From DASROJ01 sp035646975 (GTDB lineage: Bacteria > Acidobacteriota > Polarisedimenticolia > JACPZX01 > DASXTC01), in contig DASROJ010000212.1 in assembly GCA_035646975.1 (NCBI GenBank), positions 1 through 10,065 on the forward strand: a DNA stretch of 10,065 nt. The letters run 5' to 3'. How positions within the stretch are numbered: the first letter of the stretch is position 1; each line of letters opens with the position of its first letter. The position numbers and the translations under genes were made by a program. Of the stretch, positions 1 through 5,995 are shown one piece after another. Under the pieces are notes generated by a model, which was not told the DNA's origin, searched no databases, and saw nothing but the letters and a program-made list of their open reading frames with translations.

Positions 1-312
1 CAGCGCACGCTCTGGCCGGGACAGTTCGTCCATGTGACGCTTCAGCTTTCGACCGATCCCGACGCGCTGGTCGTGCCGGTGCAGGCGGTGCAGAACGGCC
101 AGCAGGGAGCCTACGTCTTCGTCATGAAGGCGGACAGCACCGTGGAGACGCGCCCGGTCGTCGTGGGGCGCGCGGTCGGCAACGAAGTCATCGTCGAGAA
201 GGGTCTGGTCAAGGGCGAGAAGGTGGTCACCGATGGCCAGCTCCGGCTGGTCCCCGGCGCGCGCGTCGAGGTGAAGAGCGCCGCCGGGGTAGCGGGAGGC
301 GCGAAATCGTGA
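1..312 (+). CDS. RND efflux periplasmic adaptor subunit (membrane fusion protein), C-terminal part
   Basis: Only the last 103 codons lie in the window; the frame is open through base 1, so the gene begins upstream. The visible protein starts QRTLWPGQFVHVTL, which matches the late beta-barrel strand of HlyD/MdtA-type adaptors (typically L.PGqFV.V.l). It continues with VVPVQAVQNGQQGAYVFVM and a membrane-proximal domain ending GEKVVTDGQLRLVPGARVEV, also typical of the family. These proteins sit in the periplasm, anchored to the inner membrane, and bridge the RND pump to an outer-membrane channel. The stop codon overlaps the GTG start of the permease gene by 4 nt (GTGA, 309-312), so the two are translationally coupled. 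The short tail AGVAGGAKS is unconserved. The GTG at 34 is internal, not the start. Substrate cannot be told from this fragment. Confidence 0.9.
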   Translation, partial: QRTLWPGQFVHVTLQLSTDPDALVVPVQAVQNGQQGAYVFVMKADSTVETRPVVVGRAVGNEVIVEKGLVKGEKVVTDGQLRLVPGARVEVKSAAGVAGGAKS

Positions 313-3300
313 ACATCTCCGACCTGTTCATCCGCCGGCCCGTCACCACCACCATCCTGATGGTGGGAATTCTCCTGTTCGGCATCGTGGCGTACCGGCT
401 GCTGCCCGTCAGCGACCTGCCCAACGTCGATTTTCCGACCATCCAGGTCTCGGCGGCGCTTCCCGGCGCGAGCCCCGAGACGATGGCTGCGGCGGTGGCC
501 ACGCCGCTGGAACGCCAGTTCTCGACGATCGCGGGGCTCGACTCGATGAGCTCCGCCAACGCGCTCGGCGTGACCCAGATCACGCTGCAGTTCAGCCTGA
601 GCCACGAGCTCGACGCCGTGGCTCAGGACGTCCAGGCGGCAATCGCCAAGACGACATCGCAGCTGCCCAAGGACATGCCCAGCCCGCCGACGTACCAGAA
701 GGTCAACCCGGCCGACCAGCCGATCCTCTACCTGGCACTGACGTCGCCGACGCTTCCGCTGTCGACACTCGACGAGTACGGTGAGACGCTGATGGCACAG
801 CGGATCTCCACGGTCAGCGGCGTGGCGCAGGTCCAGGTGTTCGGCTCGCAGAAGTATGCCGTGCGGATCCGGCTGAACCCGCACGCTCTGGCCAGCCGTG
901 GCATCGGCCTGGATGAAGTCACGGCGGCGGTGGCGAGCGGCAACGTCAACCTGCCCACGGGCACGCTCTACGGTCCGAGCAAGGCGTTCACCGTGCAGGC
1001 GAGCGGGCAGCTCGCCACGGCCGAGCAGTACCGGCCGCTCATCGTGGCCTGGCGGGCTGGCGCGCCGGTTCGTCTCGAGGAGCTGGGCACGGTGGTCGAC
1101 GGTGTGGAGAATGACAAGACCGCGGCCTGGTTCGGCAACAGTGACAAGATGCAGAGCTCGATCGTCCTGGGAGTGCAGAGGCAGCCCGGCACGAACACGG
1201 TGGAGGTCGCCAGCGCGGTCCGCAAGCTGCTGCCCACATTCCGTTCGGAGATGCCGGCATCGGTCTCGCTCGAGGTGCTTTACGATCGCTCCGAGTCGAT
1301 CCGCGACTCGGTCAATGACGTGAAGTTCACGCTCGTGCTCACCCTCTGCCTGGTGGTCCTGGTCATCTTCCTGTTCCTGCGGAATCTGTCGGCCACGATC
1401 ATCCCGAGCCTCGCCCTGCCGATGTCAATCGTCGGCACCTTCTCGGTGATGTACCTGCTCGGATACAGCCTGGACAACCTGTCTCTGATGGCGCTCACGT
1501 TGTCGGTGGGATTCGTCGTGGACGACGCGATCGTCGTGCTCGAAAACATCGTGCGGCACATGGAGAAGGGCGAAAAGCCGTTCGAAGCGGCCATCAACGG
1601 CAGCAAGGAGATTGGCTTCACCATCGTCTCGATGACGATCTCGTTGTCCGCCGTTTTCCTGCCGGTGCTGTTCATGGGAGGAATCATCGGACGGCTGTTC
1701 CACGAATTCGCCGTCACAATCGGCGTGGCCGTGCTGGTCTCCGGGTTCGTCTCGCTGACGCTGACCCCGATGCTCGCGAGCCGGTTTCTGCGGCCACCCG
1801 GCACGCAGACCCATGGGCGCCTGTACACCGTTTCCGAGGGGTTCTTCAATGGAATGCTGAGCCTGTACGAGACCTCGCTCAAGTGGGCGCTGCGCCACCG
1901 CGTCGCCACGATGCTGATGACGGGACTGGTGCTGGTGGCCACGGTGTTCCTCGCCATGAGAATTCCCAAGGGGTTCCTGCCCAGCGAGGACAACAATCAG
2001 ATCTTCGCGATCACGGAAGCCGCCGAGGGAATCTCCTTTGCCTCGATGGTCGAGCACCAGATGGCCGCCAACGAGATCGCGCGCAAAGACCCCTATGTCG
2101 AGACGCTGTTTTCGACGGCCGGCGCGCGGGGCAGCCTCACCGGCAGCAATTCGGGAATCCTGTTCATGCATCTCAAGCGCCGCAGCGAGCGGGATCTCGG
2201 CGTGGAGGCGGTGATCCAGGAGATGCGCGGCAAGCTGGCCGCGGTGACCGGGCTGCGCGTGTTCCTGCAGAACCCGCCGCCGATCCGGATTGGAGGGCAG
2301 TTCACCAAGAGCCAGTACCAGTACACGCTGCGCGGGGCCGACACCCGGGAGCTGTACCGTCTTGCCCCGATGATGGAAGAGAAGATGCGCGGCCTGCCTG
2401 GATTTCTCGATGTGACCACCGATCTCCAGCTCAGGAACCCCCAGGTGGATGTCGCCATCCTCCGCGACCGGGCTTCCGCCCTGGGGGTGACCGCGCAGAG
2501 CATCGAAAGCGCGCTGTACGACGCCTATGGCGCCCGTCAGGTTTCGACGATCCTCTCGCCGAACAATCAGTACAAGGTCATCACCGAGCTGGAGCCACGC
2601 TACCAGCAGGACCCGGCCGCGCTGTCGATGCTCTACGTGAGATCGGCATCGGGCAGCCTGGTGCCGCTCAATGCCGTGGCAAACCTGAGCCAGACGCTCG
2701 GCCCGCTCAGCGTGAACCACTCGGGCCAGCTGCCTGCCGTGACGATCTCGTTCAACCTCGTGCCGGGAGTGTCGCTGAGCGAAGCGGTCAAGACCGTCGA
2801 CAATCTCGCGCTGCACACGCTGCCGCCGACCATCACGACGAACTTTCAGGGCACGGCGCAGGCGTTCCAGTCGTCGTTGCAGGGGCTCGGCCTCCTGCTG
2901 GCGATGGCGGTGCTGGTCATCTACATGGTGCTCGGAATCCTCTACGAGAGCTTCTTTCACCCGATCACGATTCTCTCGGCCCTTCCTTTCGCGGGTTTCG
3001 GCGCGCTGGTCACCTTGATGATGTTCAACACCGAGCTGTCGATCTACGCCTTCGTGGGAATCATCCTTCTGGTGGGTCTCGTGAAGAAAAACGGCATCAT
3101 GATGGTGGACTTCGCCATCGAAGCCCAGCGAAGCGAGGGCAGGAGCCCCGTCGATGCCATCTACGAGGCGTGCGTCGTGCGGTTCCGCCCTATCATGATG
3201 ACGACGATGGCTGCGCTGATGGGAACGCTTCCGATTGCCATGGGTCTGGGCGCCGGTGCGGAGTCACGACGCCCGCTCGGGCTGGCGGTGGTGGGAGGGC

Positions 3301-3437
3301 TGCTATTCTCCCAGATGCTGACCCTGTATGTGACCCCGGTCGTCTATCTCTACCTCGAACGTCTGCAGGAGTTGACGCGGGGAGTCGCTCAGGCTCAGAC
3401 GGTGACGCCAATCTCGGTCTCGTCGTCGGAGAGGTAG
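309..3437 (+). CDS. RND multidrug efflux permease, MdtB/MdtC-like (HAE1 family)
   Basis: Inner-membrane proton/drug antiporter subunit of a tripartite efflux pump; 1042 aa, the normal length for the family. It starts NISDLFIRRPVTTTILM, the classic N-terminal helix, followed by DLPNVDFPTIQVSAALPGAS and TPLERQFSTIAGLDSMSS, which look closest to MdtB/MdtC. The protein shows the duplicated RND layout: TM1 about 12-30, a large periplasmic loop, TM2-6 about 338-491, TM7 about 533-550, a second periplasmic loop, and TM8-12 about 856-1016. Proton-relay residues are present: Asp405-Asp406 in TM4 (GFVVDDAIVVLEN) and Lys927 in TM10 (LVKKNGIMMVDFA). The GTG start is preceded by GGGAGG (294-299) at 9-nt spacing and overlaps the adaptor stop. 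No second permease and no TolC-like channel gene follows, so the channel must be encoded elsewhere or upstream. The last ~14 codons overlap a convergent gene. Exact substrates are unknown; MdtB/MdtC relatives export detergents, bile salts and some antibiotics. Confidence 0.95.
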   Translation: MNISDLFIRRPVTTTILMVGILLFGIVAYRLLPVSDLPNVDFPTIQVSAALPGASPETMAAAVATPLERQFSTIAGLDSMSSANALGVTQITLQFSLSHELDAVAQDVQAAIAKTTSQLPKDMPSPPTYQKVNPADQPILYLALTSPTLPLSTLDEYGETLMAQRISTVSGVAQVQVFGSQKYAVRIRLNPHALASRGIGLDEVTAAVASGNVNLPTGTLYGPSKAFTVQASGQLATAEQYRPLIVAWRAGAPVRLEELGTVVDGVENDKTAAWFGNSDKMQSSIVLGVQRQPGTNTVEVASAVRKLLPTFRSEMPASVSLEVLYDRSESIRDSVNDVKFTLVLTLCLVVLVIFLFLRNLSATIIPSLALPMSIVGTFSVMYLLGYSLDNLSLMALTLSVGFVVDDAIVVLENIVRHMEKGEKPFEAAINGSKEIGFTIVSMTISLSAVFLPVLFMGGIIGRLFHEFAVTIGVAVLVSGFVSLTLTPMLASRFLRPPGTQTHGRLYTVSEGFFNGMLSLYETSLKWALRHRVATMLMTGLVLVATVFLAMRIPKGFLPSEDNNQIFAITEAAEGISFASMVEHQMAANEIARKDPYVETLFSTAGARGSLTGSNSGILFMHLKRRSERDLGVEAVIQEMRGKLAAVTGLRVFLQNPPPIRIGGQFTKSQYQYTLRGADTRELYRLAPMMEEKMRGLPGFLDVTTDLQLRNPQVDVAILRDRASALGVTAQSIESALYDAYGARQVSTILSPNNQYKVITELEPRYQQDPAALSMLYVRSASGSLVPLNAVANLSQTLGPLSVNHSGQLPAVTISFNLVPGVSLSEAVKTVDNLALHTLPPTITTNFQGTAQAFQSSLQGLGLLLAMAVLVIYMVLGILYESFFHPITILSALPFAGFGALVTLMMFNTELSIYAFVGIILLVGLVKKNGIMMVDFAIEAQRSEGRSPVDAIYEACVVRFRPIMMTTMAALMGTLPIAMGLGAGAESRRPLGLAVVGGLLFSQMLTLYVTPVVYLYLERLQELTRGVAQAQTVTPISVSSSER

Positions 3438-4639
3438 CGGCTCCGGTATTCGATGATACGGTTGCGCCCCTGTTCCTTGGCCAGATAGAGCGCCTGGTCG
3501 GCCGCGCTGAGAATCTCGTGGCTGCTCTTGCCGTCGACGAGGTGGCCCGCCACACCGCCGCTGATCGTCACGCTGACGGGCTTGGCGGCGTCGCTCGACA
3601 CGCGGAACGGGTGCTTCTCGATCGCCTTGCGGATCTTCTCCGCGATCCGGGTTGCGTCTTCTTTCACGGTGTCGGGGAGCACGATGACGAATTCTTCGCC
3701 GCCATACCGTGCCGCGATGTCGTCTTCGCGCAACTGGCCCTTGATCAGCGCGGCAACCACTTTGAGAATGCTGTCCCCGGCCGGATGTCCGAACGTGTCG
3801 TTGAATTTCTTGAAGTGGTCGATATCGAAGATGATCAGCGAGAGCGGCGTATGCGTCTTTTCCGCGCGATGGGTCAGCTCACCGAGCCGCAGATTCAGGA
3901 ACCGCTTGGTGGAAAGGTTCGTGAGCGAATCGGCGTTGGCCGTGTTCTCCAGCTTCATGAACATGTCCGCGTTGGCGAATGCCAGCGAGCCGAGGTCGGC
4001 AACCAGCTTGATCATCCGCTTCTCGTCGCCCTGGCGTCTGCTGGCGCGGCCCACGCAGATGACGCCGAGGGTCGTCCCTTCGTGCACCATCGGGGCGATC
4101 AGATCGAGGGCAACCCCCGGCAACTCGGACGCGGAAGGAGCGAACCGTCGGAGCAGGGTCTCGGACTGGAGGTCGTCATGGTCCATCGTCATCTGGCTGC
4201 TGGCGGCCAACCCGACCCGCCCCTCGCCAAGCCGCACATGGTGGCCGCGCGCGAGGCTCTCGGGGATTCCCTTCCAGTGGGTGAGCACGAAATCGTCCTT
4301 GACGCCCCGGGCATATATAAGGATGTGCGCCGGCTCGAAAATATGCTCCAGAGTGCTCACGAGAAGCGGTGGAATACTCCGCTTGGTGAGATGCGAATTG
4401 AGCTGCCGCACGACATCGGGCAGAACCACGAGGAACGAAGAAACGGTCGAGTTCTCGGCCCGGGCTCGACCCAGAAGCTCCTCCGTCTCGCCGACTCGAT
4501 GGCGCAGCTCGGAGTTGCGGGCCGCCTGCTCCCTCATGACGAACTGAAGCCGTCTTCGTTCGCCCATGATGCCGCCCAGAGCTCCCAACGCAAGGAGCAG
4601 GCCGCCTACCAGGAGGAACGAAAGCGCTTCAGGGAACAT
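3395..4639 (-). CDS. Membrane-anchored GAF-GGDEF diguanylate cyclase
   Basis: Predicted to condense two GTP into cyclic di-GMP, the second messenger controlling the motile/sessile switch; 414 aa. Order of parts: one N-terminal membrane helix (about 5-25, LSFLLVGGLLLALGALGGIM), a charged, probably coiled-coil stretch (about 27-65), a GAF-like sensor domain (about 80-225, ending APMVHEGTTLGVICVGRASR), then a GGDEF domain (about 232-395). The catalytic signature is GGEEF at 313-317. The metal-binding FDIDHFKKFNDTFGH block is intact at 271-285, and an inhibitory-site RxxD (Arg304, Asp307) sits at the standard distance before GGEEF, so both activity and product inhibition are expected. The usual DxLTGLxNRR is DSLTNLSTKR here, a tolerated variation. 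The start ATG (complement of 4637-4639) keeps the membrane helix; an A/G-rich GAAAAGA lies just upstream as a weak ribosome site. The GAF ligand is unknown. The 3' end overlaps the convergent permease gene by 43 nt. Confidence 0.93.
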   Translation of the reverse strand: MFPEALSFLLVGGLLLALGALGGIMGERRRLQFVMREQAARNSELRHRVGETEELLGRARAENSTVSSFLVVLPDVVRQLNSHLTKRSIPPLLVSTLEHIFEPAHILIYARGVKDDFVLTHWKGIPESLARGHHVRLGEGRVGLAASSQMTMDHDDLQSETLLRRFAPSASELPGVALDLIAPMVHEGTTLGVICVGRASRRQGDEKRMIKLVADLGSLAFANADMFMKLENTANADSLTNLSTKRFLNLRLGELTHRAEKTHTPLSLIIFDIDHFKKFNDTFGHPAGDSILKVVAALIKGQLREDDIAARYGGEEFVIVLPDTVKEDATRIAEKIRKAIEKHPFRVSSDAAKPVSVTISGGVAGHLVDGKSSHEILSAADQALYLAKEQGRNRIIEYRSRYLSDDETEIGVTV

Positions 4640-4696
4640 GGTCTTTTCAGCCTATGCGGAAAGCTGTTTATGGGTACTCGTCTGCTTGGCAATCAA

Positions 4697-4725
4697 AGTA
4701 TACTGTCGCGGCATCGGGCAGGCAA
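4697..4725 (-). promoter_or_regulatory. Candidate sigma70-type promoter for the diguanylate cyclase gene
   Basis: Read on the minus strand: TTGCCT (4725-4720) as -35, a 17-bp spacer, and TATACT (4702-4697) as -10, matching 4/6 and 5/6 of the consensus. Transcription would begin near 4690, leaving roughly a 50-nt leader before the ATG at 4639. Placement in the only sizeable non-coding gap supports it. The consensus is that of well-studied proteobacteria; the host's own preferences are unknown. Confidence 0.5.
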
Positions 4726-4735
4726 AGGAAACATT

Positions 4736-4752
4736 GTGCAACTTGTTGACAC
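4736..4752. repeat. Imperfect inverted repeat between the divergent promoters (possible operator)
   Basis: GTGCAAC (4736-4742), TT, GTTGACAC (4745-4752): the arms are complementary apart from one extra A in the right arm. It starts 10 bp outside the leftward -35 (4720-4725) and covers the whole rightward -35 (TTGACA, 4746-4751), a position where a bound protein could block the rightward promoter and affect the leftward one. The short arms mean chance is a real possibility. Confidence 0.3.
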
Positions 4753-4773
4753 GTAAGATAAATATGTTACCAT
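4746..4773 (+). promoter_or_regulatory. Candidate sigma70-type promoter for the dprA-topA-xerC operon
   Basis: A perfect TTGACA (4746-4751) is followed after 16 bp by TACCAT (4768-4773), a 4/6 match to the -10 box. The surrounding stretch is AT-rich in an otherwise GC-rich window. Transcription would start near 4780, giving about a 60-nt leader before the dprA ATG. The weak -10 limits confidence; an alternative TATGTT at 4763-4768 is too close to the -35. Confidence 0.5.
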
Positions 4774-4830
4774 CGGGAGCAATACACCCCGCCTCTCGTA
4801 AGTCAGATCCCCTGTATTTACCCTGCTTTG

Positions 4831-4836
4831 AGGGAG
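4831..4836 (+). promoter_or_regulatory. Ribosome binding site that sets the dprA start
   Basis: AGGGAG, extended upstream by TTTG, lies 6 nt before the ATG at 4843. It decides in favour of ATG 4843 over the in-frame TTG at 4828, which sits on the upstream edge of this purine run and has no such site of its own. Confidence 0.7.
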
Positions 4837-4842
4837 ATACCG

Positions 4843-5982
4843 ATGGAAGACAGGCGACTTGGCTGGGTGGCCCTTGGACTTCTCTTCGCGGTCCATCCTC
4901 GATACAAGAGTCATATAAGACTACAATCGGTCAGTCCGGGTGATCTCTTTGGTGCGGCTCCCGGGGCCCTCGAGACGGCCCTCTCCTTGCGCCCCCAGGA
5001 GGCGCAGGATATATTCAGCCGCAATTTCCCAGACTGGGCCGAAAAAGAGATCAAGGCCGCCGGGAAGGAAGGGGTGGCCATCCTGACCTTTGACGATGCG
5101 GGCTATCCCCCGGGCCTGCGCAATCTGCCTGACCCACCACCTATTCTTTATGTGAAAGGACAGATCGAGCCGGACGACTCGGCGGCGGTCGCGGTGGTCG
5201 GGTCAAGAAAAGCGACTCCGTACGGCTTGAGGGTGGCCGGGGATCTTGGAAAGGGGCTGGCGGCCGAAGGGCTCGCCGTCGTCAGCGGTCTTGCCAGGGG
5301 AATCGACACGGCCGCACACCGAGGCGCCATCGATGCCGGAGGAAGGACCGTGGGAGTTCTCGGGTCGGGGATCGACGTTGTCTATCCAAAGGAGAACCGC
5401 CTGTTGTTCGAACAGGTCTCGTCGGCGGGGGCGGTGGTGACCGAGTTTCCGTTCGGCACGGCGCCCCATGCGTTTCACTTTCCGGTCCGCAACCGGATCA
5501 TCGCCGCGTTGAGTGGCGCGGTCGTGGTGGTGGAGGCGGCGCGCGGGAGCGGCTCGCTCATCACGGCGAAGCTGGCCGCTGACGAGATGGGTCTGCCGGT
5601 CTGCGCGGTGCCGGGTGCCATCACATCCACGAACAGCCAGGGGTGTAACGATTTGATTTATGACGGGGCCACACCGGTGCGGGACGTGCGCGACATTCTT
5701 GAGCAGCTTCCGGTGACTTTCAGACAGCGCGCCTCGGAGATCAAGCAGGCGCGTGCGGCCGACCCGCAGCGCGCGCGTGTGAGCGGGTTGGCGCCGCGGG
5801 ATCTGGGCCGTGACGCGCGCGCGGTGCTCAGGCACCTCGCCCCGGATGAGCCGAAAAGCGTGGACGAGCTGGCCTCGTCCTTGAAGCTTGCCACCGCCGC
5901 GCTGCTGGGGCATCTTCTAGAGTTGGAGATCAAGGGGCTTGCCTCGCAATTGCCGGGCGGCCTGTATGTCAGGAAGAGCTGA
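4843..5982 (+). CDS. dprA: DNA-processing protein DprA/Smf
   Basis: DprA binds incoming single-stranded DNA in the cytoplasm and loads RecA during natural transformation; it is also kept widely in species not known to be competent. The product is 379 aa. The Rossmann-like DprA core runs from about 78 to 290 and shows VVGSRKATPYG (119-128), SGLARGIDTAAHRGA (148-162), GSGIDVVYPKENRLLF (174-189), FHFPVRNRIIAALS (211-224) and GSGSLITAKLA (235-245), all family signatures. The C-terminal section (about 322-378, HLAPDEPKSVDELA...GGLYVRK) looks like the usual winged-helix domain. The N-terminal ~45 residues are divergent: the helix-hairpin-helix-like segment reads FAVHPRYKSHIRLQSV instead of the usual glycine-rich GxGP form. 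The gene heads a tight operon and ends 13 nt before topA. Function in competence is inferred; no other competence gene is in the window. Confidence 0.95.
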   Translation: MEDRRLGWVALGLLFAVHPRYKSHIRLQSVSPGDLFGAAPGALETALSLRPQEAQDIFSRNFPDWAEKEIKAAGKEGVAILTFDDAGYPPGLRNLPDPPPILYVKGQIEPDDSAAVAVVGSRKATPYGLRVAGDLGKGLAAEGLAVVSGLARGIDTAAHRGAIDAGGRTVGVLGSGIDVVYPKENRLLFEQVSSAGAVVTEFPFGTAPHAFHFPVRNRIIAALSGAVVVVEAARGSGSLITAKLAADEMGLPVCAVPGAITSTNSQGCNDLIYDGATPVRDVRDILEQLPVTFRQRASEIKQARAADPQRARVSGLAPRDLGRDARAVLRHLAPDEPKSVDELASSLKLATAALLGHLLELEIKGLASQLPGGLYVRKS

Positions 5983-5983
5983 C

Positions 5984-5988
5984 GGGAG
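5984..5988 (+). promoter_or_regulatory. Ribosome binding site that sets the topA start
   Basis: GGGAG sits 7 nt before the GTG at 5996, directly after the dprA stop codon (5980-5982). It supports the GTG start giving VAKSLVIVESPAK, the canonical topoisomerase I N-terminus, over an in-frame TTG at 5939 that would add 19 residues encoded inside dprA. Confidence 0.65.
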
Positions 5989-5995
5989 CCGATTC

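Noticed and set aside
1425..2960. A 511-codon minus-strand open frame inside the RND permease gene
   Set aside because: Composition (His, Arg, Gln-rich) and lack of recognisable motifs mark it as an antisense shadow of a well-conserved gene.
4314..4320. TATATAA, resembling a -10 box, inside the cyclase gene
   Set aside because: It encodes Ile-Tyr of the GAF domain on the minus strand and has no convincing -35 or gene start nearby.
1883..4756. A 957-codon plus-strand open frame spanning the permease end and the diguanylate cyclase
   Set aside because: It runs out of frame through the permease and antisense through the cyclase, both of which are clear genes; the translated protein shows no family features.
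4828..4842. Upstream TTG start for dprA
   Set aside because: ATG at 4843 has the AGGGAG ribosome site at proper spacing; the TTG would sit on the edge of that site.
5939..5995. Upstream TTG start for topA within dprA
   Set aside because: The 19 extra residues are unconserved, while GTG 5996 gives the canonical N-terminus and has GGGAG 7 nt before it.
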